Of a stretch of 64,000 nt of DNA, positions 52,720 to 62,900 are shown piece after piece. The position numbers were made by a program, and so were the translations under genes. Origin of the DNA: Turicimonas muris. GTDB taxonomy: Bacteria; Pseudomonadota; Gammaproteobacteria; Burkholderiales; Burkholderiaceae_F. The number at the start of each line of letters is the position of its first letter. Position 1 is the stretch's first letter. The stretch spans positions 248,001 to 312,000 of the forward strand of contig NZ_NHMP01000004.1 in assembly GCF_002221595.1 (NCBI RefSeq), in the 5' to 3' direction. The notes under the pieces are model-generated. The model ran no database searches. It was not told the DNA's origin and saw only the letters and a program-made list of their open reading frames with translations.

Positions 52720-55026
52720 TTATTTATGACGACGGCTGCGATATCTGATCAAAGAGTGCATCAGGTAGTAAATACCACCGGCAAACAGCAATGCGCAGAC
52801 GAGAGTAAAGAGAACCAGCAACACGGGTTGATCGAGCATAGAGTACCAAACTCTTTGGTGCCACGGCAAGGAACCTGTGTAGTAAGTAGGTCCGATGTTA
52901 TAGCTTGTAGGGGTTGCGTTTGTCTTAAAGACAGCGACGCTACCGTCAATCAGCTTTAAGTCGCCCGGGATCATCAATCGCTTATTGATGAGAAAACTTC
53001 CGTCCTGACCGTCGCCGAGCACTGCAACGACAGATCTGTCATCGCTGAAAGGAGACTGATATTGAACAATAGCGGCTATGCCAGCATCTTCTGCCACCAC
53101 CGACTCCATATTCTTGTCATCGGATACTGCCTTAGTCAGAGACTTTTCAATTCCCTGTTTGATTTTATCGATAGCTACACCGGCATCTTCTTTATCGATA
53201 CCGTCCAAAATCCGGCTGTTTTCACCGAATACCAAGATGTCTTTATCTTTCAGAGCACCTTTATCGATGGTTTCAACAACTGTCAGCTTTGTTGCCGGGT
53301 AGCCGGTTTGGGCAGCAAGGCGGGCCATCGTATTGAGATAGGTAGTCAGAACCGCTGCCGGAGCATCCTTTGCCAGCACGACACCAGTCTCAGACAAGTC
53401 GGCATACTTTGTAAACGGGAAACCGCTTACCGTGAACAGGTTTAAGTTCGGAAGCTTAGCAAAGTGATAAAAGCCGGAGAAATCGATTGTGGAAGTCGGA
53501 TCGATTTCAACTTGGCTCGGAATTAGTGCAACGGACTTGCAGTTTTCAACGGATCCGCCGGGAACAGCCAGTCCATACTGGAAGTCAAACTGCATTAAAT
53601 TATCTGCTCCAAGCAAACCGGTAGGAACGGACGTGTCGTTCCACATATTGGCCAAACCGTTGAGCAGAGAGAATCTAGAGGTGAAAGAGCTGCTGTTTTT
53701 CTTCGGATCCAATTCGAAGGACTCAACGAGCTGCTCATTGAGCAAGAAGCGCATTTGAGCAGCTTCGCCGCTTGTCGGTTTGGTGTAGCGATAACGCAGG
53801 TCTAAATCGACATTGCTCTTGTTGACCATGTAGAGGTCTGGCGGAAGTCTGACTTCCAAAGAGATAGGCGCAGGATGAAGTCCTGAGCTTCTTAGCTGAC
53901 CGCGGTACTTGGCGATTTTTTCAAAAGTAACCTTATCGTTAGTAGGAATCCAATTGGGAGCGTCATAAGCTTCACGGTTAGGCAGCGGCTTAAAGTCTTT
54001 TACTTCAGCGGAACTGCCGGTAAGAACCTGTGAATTAACGGCGAGCCACTCAGCTGCGGTCAACACTTCAGCTTCGTCTTTACCCCCGATAACGAGCACT
54101 TTGGCGTAGAGACTGTTAGGAGCATCAACGACGGTTACGAAGGGTCCGGTAAAAGCCGGCAAGTTCTTCAGAAATTCCGGTCTGCTGTCATTGGTCGCAA
54201 AGACCACAAAATTCTGAGCCTGCGGCACTTCTTTGATATAAACGGGGAATTCAGCGCCTCTCCATTCCGTCTTAGTGCCGATCCAAGAAGCAAAAATACC
54301 CGAGGCTTTCTTTAAGGCCGGGGAAGGATTCCCGTTGAAAACAACCGGCAAAGTCGTTGCATTCGGGCTCAAGTTGTTGGCAAAAGGAGCCGGCATCAGG
54401 CTCAGGTCATTCGCCAAACGCAGTTTCTGCGTATTAAACGACATGTAGCTTGAGTCATCGATGGTCAGCCATAACGAAGGGTTCGCGATATTGCCGCAGT
54501 TGTTGGTGTACACACCAACGAACTCAATCGTCATACGATTGCTTTCTTCGATATTTTTAGTATTGAGTTCAACGGTCTGCGTTACCGCATTGCCAAGCTG
54601 TTCTTTAGTGATCGGCAGACTCTTTTGGATCTGACCGTTAAGGAAGATATTGAGCTGGCTTTGCTGAGGAATCAACGAAGGCGACGGAGTGTACTTTAAC
54701 GTAACCGTCACCTTGGAGATGATTTCATCTTTCGGGCTGTAAAACCTGAAGCTTCTTTCCGGATAGATTCCGGTGAGCTTGATCTGTTCTGTCTTACCTT
54801 CAGGAATAAAATCAAACAAAGCTACATCCGAACGAATAACAGGAATCTCATCGGTTCTGTAATTCGGAACAACATCTTTGATAAAAGTCGATGCTTCTTG
54901 AGGGGCAGCCGAGGAGACAGCCGGCGTCAAAAAAAGAGCCGGAATAATAGCGGCCGCTGCTATTTTCTGGAAAAAGCACAGAGGCCCCGAGCCTCGAGTT
55001 CCTATCATTTCTTTATTATTCGACAT
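52720..55026 (-). CDS. bcsB: Cellulose synthase regulatory/translocation subunit BcsB
   Basis: 768 residues. An N-terminal signal segment (IAAAAIIPALFLTPAVSSAA) and a long periplasmic part made of alternating carbohydrate-binding and flavodoxin-like domains are followed by a single C-terminal membrane anchor (PVLLVLFTLVCALLFAGGIYY, near residues 735-755). It activates BcsA and guides the glucan through the periplasm. It lies 148 bp after bcsA. Confidence 0.93.
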   Translation of the reverse strand: MSNNKEMIGTRGSGPLCFFQKIAAAAIIPALFLTPAVSSAAPQEASTFIKDVVPNYRTDEIPVIRSDVALFDFIPEGKTEQIKLTGIYPERSFRFYSPKDEIISKVTVTLKYTPSPSLIPQQSQLNIFLNGQIQKSLPITKEQLGNAVTQTVELNTKNIEESNRMTIEFVGVYTNNCGNIANPSLWLTIDDSSYMSFNTQKLRLANDLSLMPAPFANNLSPNATTLPVVFNGNPSPALKKASGIFASWIGTKTEWRGAEFPVYIKEVPQAQNFVVFATNDSRPEFLKNLPAFTGPFVTVVDAPNSLYAKVLVIGGKDEAEVLTAAEWLAVNSQVLTGSSAEVKDFKPLPNREAYDAPNWIPTNDKVTFEKIAKYRGQLRSSGLHPAPISLEVRLPPDLYMVNKSNVDLDLRYRYTKPTSGEAAQMRFLLNEQLVESFELDPKKNSSSFTSRFSLLNGLANMWNDTSVPTGLLGADNLMQFDFQYGLAVPGGSVENCKSVALIPSQVEIDPTSTIDFSGFYHFAKLPNLNLFTVSGFPFTKYADLSETGVVLAKDAPAAVLTTYLNTMARLAAQTGYPATKLTVVETIDKGALKDKDILVFGENSRILDGIDKEDAGVAIDKIKQGIEKSLTKAVSDDKNMESVVAEDAGIAAIVQYQSPFSDDRSVVAVLGDGQDGSFLINKRLMIPGDLKLIDGSVAVFKTNATPTSYNIGPTYYTGSLPWHQRVWYSMLDQPVLLVLFTLVCALLFAGGIYYLMHSLIRYRSRRHK

Positions 55027-55174
55027 AAACGTAACTTCTGAGGGTTAGATTCAGACCTTCCTATAGGCAAGGAAAGCCAGTATGTTTCATGGTTTATTAG
55101 CGATTACCATTATATTTAATGAGAGCCTTCCTGGAGTCAAATTTCATAAATTAGGTACAAAAAACGCATGCTAA

Positions 55175-57835
55175 TTAAGAAGCGAATACGGTTTGTTTAG
55201 ATTGACTCCTAAGCTTTGGCACTCTGGGGATAAAGCTAATGATCCATTTCAGAGATCCAACGGTAATATAGAACAGCCAGCTGGATGATGGCGGGGTATA
55301 GTGGACAAAAGCCTCCACGCCTTGGCGAGCCATCCGCAAAAGAGCCATGAAACCGTCAAGCATTCCGAATCCTTTGATTTTGGCCTGTTTATTAATCCAC
55401 AGTTCGGGGACACCGAATGTGCATGCCGTGTACTCTTTTTCTTTCTGGAATGTTTCCTGATGAACTTCAAGATCAATAACGCCGGCAGAGAAGATAGCTG
55501 AGACGGTGCAGTTAAATTCATGCACGGTCTTGCCCTCGCCGAATATCAGCTTGACGCTTTCACCAAGCTTGAAGTTAGGTATAGCTGACGGAATCTTGAA
55601 TACCAACTGACAATCTTTTTGAGAGAAGGCCGCAAGCACAGCTTTGACTTTATGACCGTCAGAAAGTTCAACAGTTACCTTCTGCATAGCAGCAACCCGA
55701 GGGAATTTTCTTTGCTGAACACTTTCGACACAGACGGCAATAGAGGCAAAAAGAATGATGAGGTTATAAAGAATCCATCCGATATTAATTGCCAACATCA
55801 GTACTTGATACTGAGAAGCACCGATCATCTTGTATAAACCGAAACATAGACCCGCCAAGTTCAGAATCAGCAAATACAGATATGGCTTTGCAACTGACCA
55901 GTCTACGTAAGCTTTGTCGATAATACCGCCTTTAGCAGTCACGTTGAATTTACCTTTATGCGGAGCAAAGATTGCCACTAAGGTCGGCACAAAGATATAC
56001 CAAGAAAGAATCGTTTCGTAAATAGCACTGACAAACGGAAAGCGATAGCCTTTATGGATCACATAAGTCGTCATTGTCGAGTGCACCATATGGGGAACGA
56101 GGTACACGAAGATAGCAATGGCGCTCGCGTAGATCACGTAAATGTTGGCGAACAAGAACGGCAACGGTGCGAGCAAGAAGATAATTCTGGGCAAGCCGTG
56201 CAAGAAGTGAATCATCGCATTTAAGAAGCACAGCCGCTGCGGAATAGTCAGGCCTTTACCGAATAACGGATTATCCAATCGGAAGATCTGAATCATGCCG
56301 CGGGCCCAGCGGATTCTTTGGCCGATATGAGCGGCCAATGTTTCCGTACTCAGACCGGCAGAAAGAGGCGTACTTAAAAATGCGGAAGACCAGCCTTTGC
56401 GATTGAGTTTCAGAGAAGTATGAGCGTCCTCAGTCACTGTTTCAACGGCAATACCTCCGACCTCTTCCAGAGCTTTTCTGCGCATGATGGCGCAAGAGCC
56501 GCAAAACATGGTTGCATTCCAAGTGTCATTGCCCTTCTGGATAAAGTCATGGAAGAGGGAGTTTTCATTCGGCACGTGATCAGAGAGGTGAAGATTCTTT
56601 TCGAAAGGATCCTGTGAATAAAAATGGTGAGGCGTCTGAATCAAAGCAATGTTCTTATCTTTAAAAAACCATCCCATGGTCTTCTTTAAGAAACTCCTGA
56701 CAGGAACGTGGTCGCAGTCAAAGATTGTGATGAATTCGCCGGAAGTTTTAGTTAAAGCGTGATTGATATTGCCCGCTTTTGCGTGGTTATGTTTTTCACG
56801 TTTGATATATCCCGCACCGACGGAATTAGAAAATTCTTCAAACTCAGGACGGCTACCATCATCAAGAACATGCACATGAAGTTTTTCTTTCGGCCAATCC
56901 ATCGTCAGACAAGCGTAGACGGTCGGTTTAACCACGTCCAAGGGTTCATTATAAGTCGGAATAAAAATATCGACATGAGGCCACAAAGAAGAATCTTTGG
57001 GCATAGAAGTCGGTTTTCTATCCAGAGCCCAGCAAACCTGGAAGTAGCCCAACAACATTACGATGAAAGCGTAAGTTTCAGCAAGGATCAGCATCCAAGA
57101 GAAAATCACGCTCATGAAACTATTCGGGTTAATCGTCTCCGTGTAGCGCCACCAGATATAGCGGCTGGAGACAATCACGCTGATGACGATCAGCATGAGC
57201 AGCGTCAATCTTGTCTGAGCTTGGAAAAGGAGTAAAGCGCTTACCCACAAAATTGACAAAAAGATGATTTGCTCTTCCAAGCTGAAGGGCTGAGTAATAC
57301 AAAGGAAATAGAGAACCAAGCCGACGGAGAGCAAAATGCCAATCACGGTTTTTCTTACCCAACTCATTTTATGAGCGGGAGGTTCTTCGGCTGAATTTTT
57401 ACCCTTTTCTGCAGCAGCAGAAGAATCTGAGAGGAGCAATTTAGAGAGCGTCTCGGAGAGATTGCGAATTTCTCGGCCGATATTGACTCGAACATATCTG
57501 ACGAACTGAGACAGCGTTCCAGGCTGTCCTTTTGCTTTTCGCTGAGAAAACTTATCTTTTGTGATTACAAACAAGCAAAGGAAGCCAAGCTGGATAAGTA
57601 TACGAAAAGCATCAAGCGGATGCAGAGAGTGGAAGTTAATCTGCGGGAAATAGAAAGCACGGTTACGGAAGATTTTTTTGTATAGTTTGTTTTCTAATGG
57701 GAAAATCGCCCATGCAATCAGGAAAAAGAAAGCATTACAAACGTAGCTCCATGAAGAACAGCAATGGCTTTTCAACATAACCAAATCTGTCTTTAGACTC
57801 AGATCAAAACTTCTGAATAACTGGGTCAAAAGCAT
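55175..57835 (-). CDS. bcsA: Cellulose synthase catalytic subunit BcsA
   Basis: 886 residues. N-terminal helices, GT2 glycosyltransferase domain with DDGS (325-328), DCD (373-375), TED (468-470) and the QxxRW motif QRIRW (506-510), then the membrane channel, then a C-terminal PilZ domain. PilZ motif 1 RKFPR (709-713) fits RxxxR, but motif 2, normally (D/N)xSxxG, reads AFSQKD (736-741), with both key positions changed. UDP-glucose polymerisation should be intact; c-di-GMP control may be altered. First gene of bcsA-B-Z-G; no bcsC or bcsQ in the window. Confidence 0.93.
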   Translation of the reverse strand: MLLTQLFRSFDLSLKTDLVMLKSHCCSSWSYVCNAFFFLIAWAIFPLENKLYKKIFRNRAFYFPQINFHSLHPLDAFRILIQLGFLCLFVITKDKFSQRKAKGQPGTLSQFVRYVRVNIGREIRNLSETLSKLLLSDSSAAAEKGKNSAEEPPAHKMSWVRKTVIGILLSVGLVLYFLCITQPFSLEEQIIFLSILWVSALLLFQAQTRLTLLMLIVISVIVSSRYIWWRYTETINPNSFMSVIFSWMLILAETYAFIVMLLGYFQVCWALDRKPTSMPKDSSLWPHVDIFIPTYNEPLDVVKPTVYACLTMDWPKEKLHVHVLDDGSRPEFEEFSNSVGAGYIKREKHNHAKAGNINHALTKTSGEFITIFDCDHVPVRSFLKKTMGWFFKDKNIALIQTPHHFYSQDPFEKNLHLSDHVPNENSLFHDFIQKGNDTWNATMFCGSCAIMRRKALEEVGGIAVETVTEDAHTSLKLNRKGWSSAFLSTPLSAGLSTETLAAHIGQRIRWARGMIQIFRLDNPLFGKGLTIPQRLCFLNAMIHFLHGLPRIIFLLAPLPFLFANIYVIYASAIAIFVYLVPHMVHSTMTTYVIHKGYRFPFVSAIYETILSWYIFVPTLVAIFAPHKGKFNVTAKGGIIDKAYVDWSVAKPYLYLLILNLAGLCFGLYKMIGASQYQVLMLAINIGWILYNLIILFASIAVCVESVQQRKFPRVAAMQKVTVELSDGHKVKAVLAAFSQKDCQLVFKIPSAIPNFKLGESVKLIFGEGKTVHEFNCTVSAIFSAGVIDLEVHQETFQKEKEYTACTFGVPELWINKQAKIKGFGMLDGFMALLRMARQGVEAFVHYTPPSSSWLFYITVGSLKWIISFIPRVPKLRSQSKQTVFAS

Positions 57836-58059
57836 ATTGAGTGGTCCTCCGAAGGCATCAATTTTTAGTATAGAAAAATTATAGGCAGTGTAATTTTAAG
57901 AAATTAATAATTTCCTAAGGAACTCTTGCGCTCATTACGGAAAACTACTGTTACGGGTTGATGTCCCACTTTACTTTGTGACAACCTTACCCTGTTCATC
58001 TGTACCAAGAGCTGCTATATCATTAGATATTAGTGATGAGAAAAATATGGAGAATGGAT

Positions 58060-58569
58060 ATGGTTTCAGTTAAACACGCTGCACTTGCTGCTTCCGTTGC
58101 CGCATTACTTGCAGGCTGTCAAGCAAACGGCGACATTTATCGCTCTGACGTTTACTCTGCAGGACAGGTTAACCAAGCCCAGCAAGTTCAAACCGTTCAG
58201 ATCATTGCAATTCAGCCGGCACGAGTCGCTGTCAACAATTCTTCTGACAGAGGCACCAATCAGCTGTTAGGAACTGTAATCGGCGGAATTTTAGGCGGTG
58301 TTATCGGCCATTCCATTGACAGCGGCACAGGCACAACAGTCGGTGCGATTGCCGGCGGCGCACTCGGCGCTGCAGGAGCGAGCTATGCTTCCCCCCAGGA
58401 TGCTCTGGTCAACGGCGTACAAATTACTTTCAAGATGAACGGCAGGATTTTCAATTCCGCACAAGTCGGCCAGCTATGCGAGTTCAAACTTGGTCCGGCC
58501 ATCATGACATCGACAAGTCCGACAAGCACAAGAATTCAGCCGAACAATCCTTACGGATGCCAAAAATAA
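58060..58569 (+). CDS. Glycine-zipper outer-membrane lipoprotein (SlyB/17-kDa antigen type)
   Basis: 169 residues. Lipobox LLAGC at the end of a short signal (KHAALAASVAALLAGC), then a glycine-zipper hairpin LLGTVIGGILGGVIGHSID and VGAIAGGALGAAGASYA (about residues 75-115). It resembles SlyB/PcpD lipoproteins that stabilise the outer membrane. ATG 58060 has GGAG upstream; earlier in-frame GTG/ATG codons from 58033 add 9 residues. It is divergent from bcsA. Confidence 0.85.
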   Translation: MVSVKHAALAASVAALLAGCQANGDIYRSDVYSAGQVNQAQQVQTVQIIAIQPARVAVNNSSDRGTNQLLGTVIGGILGGVIGHSIDSGTGTTVGAIAGGALGAAGASYASPQDALVNGVQITFKMNGRIFNSAQVGQLCEFKLGPAIMTSTSPTSTRIQPNNPYGCQK

Positions 58570-58586
58570 TTTGGGAGGCATGATCC

Positions 58587-59069
58587 ATGAATCTTAAATT
58601 TACTGTAATTGCTTTAGCCGCAGCTTTATCCGGAAGTGTGTACGCCCAACAAATCGTTGAGCAGACCTATCCGCTTGTACCGGTAAGCCCCACGGATCAA
58701 CAAATTATGGCTGTTCAGCAGGCAGAAAGACAAATTCAAGCCAATGAACAAGCCATTGCTCTGGAAAAAGCCAGAGCTGCTCAAAGACAAGCCAAGGCAA
58801 ACGCAGCCGCAGCTGCAAAACGCAGAGCCGCCCAGGCCAAGGTTAATGAGAAGAAAGCCGCCGAAGCCGCTCAAAAGAAAGCCTACGACGACGAAATGAG
58901 ACAGATTGACCTTGAGATGAAGAAGCTTGATCTTGAGCTCAAACGTTCTAATGTCAAAACTAGGATTGACATGAACGATATAGCTCAGCGCAAAGCCGAG
59001 TTAGAACTGCAGAAAGAAATGCAGGCTCCGGGAGCAGCTCCAGCCGTACCGGCTCCTAAAGCGCCGTAG
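58587..59069 (+). CDS. Exported Ala/Lys-rich coiled-coil protein
   Basis: 160 residues with a Sec signal peptide (FTVIALAAALSGSVYA-QQ). The mature part is almost entirely charged helix, rich in Ala, Lys and Gln, predicted coiled coil (about 45-150), with a Pro/Ala tail. The family is not recognised; periplasmic structural or scaffold role possible. It follows the glycine-zipper gene by 17 bp. Confidence 0.75.
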   Translation: MNLKFTVIALAAALSGSVYAQQIVEQTYPLVPVSPTDQQIMAVQQAERQIQANEQAIALEKARAAQRQAKANAAAAAKRRAAQAKVNEKKAAEAAQKKAYDDEMRQIDLEMKKLDLELKRSNVKTRIDMNDIAQRKAELELQKEMQAPGAAPAVPAPKAP

Positions 59070-59095
59070 ACAAATCTAAAATTTGCGACAAAAGC

Positions 59096-59130
59096 AAAGG
59101 GCAGAGCATTTGATTGTTCTGCCTTTACTT
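59096..59130 (+). terminator. Terminator of the lipoprotein/coiled-coil pair
   Basis: Arms AAAGGGCAGAGCA and TGTTCTGCCTTT pair with one bulge and are followed by ACTTTTATT. It starts 27 bp past the stop. Confidence 0.6.
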
Positions 59131-59169
59131 TTATTACAGCTTCTCCATCCGGCATAAGCCGGACTCGAA

Positions 59170-59895
59170 TTACTTCTGTTCTTTCTTCGGGACGAGAAGA
59201 GCCGAAAGACCTTTATCATCCATTTCTTTTACGCCTTCAAAGACCATCTGTTTGTAGAATCTGCGGACAAACTCAGTATGGAAATCCATGTTGTTGAAAT
59301 AGGAGAAAGTAAATCTCTTCGGTTCAAGACCGACTTTTCTCTTTTCTGAATCTTCATGGCCGATCCACATGTGATCGGTTACCGGAGCAGCAGTAAAAGC
59401 TTTTCCCTGAAGAAGGTTCAGATTCATCTTCATCGTCATATCGTATTCGTAGACGATTTTTTCCGGATGACTTTGCGGGTCAGCTTCTTTGGCAGCGATA
59501 GCTTTTTTCGTTTCTTCGTCCATCCACCGAGAAAGATCGACGGTCATAACGCCTTGCTTTTCTTCGTTGTCTTCATCGACGATGATGAACTGACCTGTCT
59601 GCTGAAGATAACGTTTAGTGGCTTCCCATAAACCATATTGCTCTCTCCAATCGGCCGGCCTGTCCTCAAACGGTTCTTGAACGATCGGTCTGCCTTCCCA
59701 TGTGTAGTTGACGACTAAGACAACTTTCAAAGGATTCTCGGCTTTCTGGAACTGTTCAGCCTCAATCAGCTGACTGCCGGTTTTAAACCAGCTTTCTCTA
59801 GGATAGTCTTTGTGGTTGTAAGAAGAGCAAGCTCCAAGAGTCAGAGCAAGAGCAGCAACCGCAGCTAATTTCAATATATTTTTTTGTGTTTTCAT
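59170..59895 (-). CDS. Lipoprotein of unknown function
   Basis: 241 residues. A lipoprotein signal with lipobox ALTLGAC (KLAAVAALALTLGAC) is followed by a soluble periplasmic domain with VVLVVNYTWEGRPI, WMDEETKKAIAAKE and MKMNLNLLQGKAF. I do not recognise the family. ATG 59895 is the only sensible start for the signal. It lies 69 bp downstream of the autotransporter on the same strand and could share its transcript. Confidence 0.75.
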   Translation of the reverse strand: MKTQKNILKLAAVAALALTLGACSSYNHKDYPRESWFKTGSQLIEAEQFQKAENPLKVVLVVNYTWEGRPIVQEPFEDRPADWREQYGLWEATKRYLQQTGQFIIVDEDNEEKQGVMTVDLSRWMDEETKKAIAAKEADPQSHPEKIVYEYDMTMKMNLNLLQGKAFTAAPVTDHMWIGHEDSEKRKVGLEPKRFTFSYFNNMDFHTEFVRRFYKQMVFEGVKEMDDKGLSALLVPKKEQK

Positions 59896-59964
59896 GATTA
59901 GAAATTCCGTCAAATGCAGGTTTTGCAAGCCGGAGAGGCGAAGCTCCCCGGTTCTTCTTGCTCA

Positions 59965-62900
59965 TCAGAACATGTATCTCAAGCCGATTTGAGCCGTTTC
60001 GTTGTGATAGCCGGATTTGCCAGCCTGTACACCGACAGTTGCCCATCCAAGCGTATTGCGACTCAAATGACCTTCGAGGCCCATCCGGAACTCACCGACA
60101 TTGCGTCCGCCGTTGCGATAAATATCGCCGTTGGTCATCCGCACGCCGGGGCTCTTAGTGTTATGGATCCAGTTTCCTTCGATAAAGCCTAAGCCTTTAT
60201 TCATGTAGTTGGCATGAAGTCTGGCACCGACTCTGATAGAAACGTTATCTTTACCCAGCTGGGTGTACTTGGTTCCCGTATTGTCAACCACGCTGCTGGC
60301 CCGTACGCCGTCCCAAACCACCTGAACTTCCGGTTGGAATGTCCAAATCAGCTTGTTGTAGTCTTTTGTTCCGGACTCTGAGAGCGGGATCGTGTAGCCG
60401 CTTTCAACGGACCAGACCCAACCGCGGGACTTGTACTTAAAGCCTGGGTTTTCATCGCCCCAAACCTTATTGTCGTAACGGCCGAACAGCAACCAAGAAT
60501 CTACATAGAAACCGTCATCCGGGCTGTTGCCGGTATAAATAGTTCCGTAGATACCCAATGAGTAACCGTCAGAACGAGACTTAGCGCTATCCCAAGAACG
60601 AGTATTTGCGCGATTGTACAAGCCACCGGCAAATACACCGCCAACGTACTTCCAATCCTCATTAGCTTCGTTTCTGATCAAATCAGCACCGACCTGAGTG
60701 ATTGCTGTTCTAGCGTGTGTCTTGCTGGAACCGGCTTTGAAGTGAGAATGTGTTCCGACTTGGCGAACCCATCCGGAAGCCTTCTTTTCTTCGCCATCAA
60801 ACGGATCAATGTAATAAGCCTGACCGAAACGATCATGCAGACGCATATGCATCTTTGCCCAAGCTTCCGAGTTAGCGATATAGGCACCGCTTTCCGGTCT
60901 CAACACCGGGATATTCGGCAGATCAGGATCCACTGACGGAGAAGGCGGAATGATTGGAGTGGGTTCATCATCCGGCGTATTGCTGTTATATAGTACCCAT
61001 TCTCTTGAGCCATCTTCCTTTTCGTTATAGCCGAGGCCGTACATCCATTTGTAAGCTTCGTTGTCTTTTGCCTTGACTCCGAACTCTTGCATTGTCAGAG
61101 TCAGATCATTTGCATCATGTGTCGGTTTTTGAACAATGAATACAGGGATACCGTTCTCTTTAAGAGTCTTTTCGCCTTGAGACTGGGCAAAGACGCCAAC
61201 CGGCGGAAGATCTTTGTGATCACCGAATGTTATTTCTGAAGTTCCCGTTGCAGTCTGAGAATGAACAACATCAACTTGAGAGTTGTTTGGTCCCTGAACC
61301 AAGCCACGATAATGGATTACAGATCCTGCACTACCTTCGTAGGCATTTTTAACGTTCACAACATTCAGAGTATCAAGTTTTTGTTCTAAATCAGCATTAG
61401 AAAGGTAAACTTGACCGCTATTTGTAATAGCACGAATAGTTGCCGTTGTATTGCCAACAGCTTTTGTGGTTGCGGGTGTTGGAGATGTCAAGAAATACAA
61501 GGATGAATCTTTTCCAACATTGGCAGCGGCCGCTTCAAGCGCATTTTGATTATTTAATAATCCGCTTGCACCATCCTTGAGATAAACAGTTCCCAAGAAA
61601 TCCGGGTTGGCAGAGGAAATGTCAAGAGAATATCCCTCAACATTAATAATTGATTTTGTTTCCCCTTTAATGTTTCCAGCGACTACACCGCCTTTTCGTA
61701 TTGTAAGTTCCCCGTCAGTTGACCCTCGATTGGCGGTATAGGCTTTTCCGTCTGTAGAGGTGACCTTAATAACTGCATCTTCCGTCAAAGAAAGAAGAGC
61801 ATTCTCTTCTACAGTCAGACTACCAATTACCTGCTGATGGCCTTGTAAATAAAAAGCGGTCTTTCCATTTTTTCCCTCAAGTAATTGGAGCGCAGATGTA
61901 TGAGAACTGTCGGATCCTAAAGCACCATCAATTCCAGCTGCTAAAAGTGCATCTGACTCAATAAGTGTCACTCCAGTATAAGAGTTCGGCAATGCAGAAT
62001 TGAATTCGACTTCATCATTGTCACCGTAGTCTTTGACTTTGATGTTGTAGATAGTTTTAGGAGTCCCTAAAACTACAATATTATTTTCTGGAATAACCAC
62101 ACCGCCGTTACCGGTTAGTTCGGCAGATAATGTGTATCTTTCTTGGGGATCAATACTAACTGTAGTTCCAATATCTGTATTTTCTGTAACACCGTTCAAA
62201 GTCAACATCTTGTTATCCAAGATATTTAGTGACTTGAGCCAATACTTGATCCCAATACCTCCACTTTCTCCAGCGCTTGTAACCTTTCCTGTATATTCGA
62301 GTGGATTACCATTTTGATCTTTATCGGAGATTTTTCTGTCTTCCCCATCGAAGTGGAGATACTTATATATTCCGTAAGTAGCTTCTGCAACTACTTGTCC
62401 ATTTTGATAGATGTCAAATCCCGGGCGACCATTTTCTTTTATCGGATCAAAGGTCATTAATTTTGCGTCTACAGTCTTCAGTCCATCAGACGTTGAGTCT
62501 AAGAAAAATGGACGAGAGTTTCCTTCTAAGAACACACCGACAAAGGTATTTCCGAATGCATTTACACCTTCTCCCTTTCTGAATTTTTCTATTTCCTCAA
62601 AAGAAATTTCAACGGCATGTATAGCATTCCCAGTTGAGTCAACTCCTGGATTTACCCCCACATACAAAACCAACCCGTCATAGTGATATCTAAACTGGTG
62701 CATCAGCGATGGTCGGTGAGTTGCATTCTGATCTTGCGCTCCTCCTGTAACCGTGGTCGGTTTAAAGTTATATACCATACCATCATCATGAACTAACAAT
62801 GATAGATTTTGGTCTGCTGAAGTTGCGCCGTCACCATAGTTATGATTGACCGTATAAGTCTTTTTATCTTTAAAAAGATTTTGTGAATCTTTATTGAATA

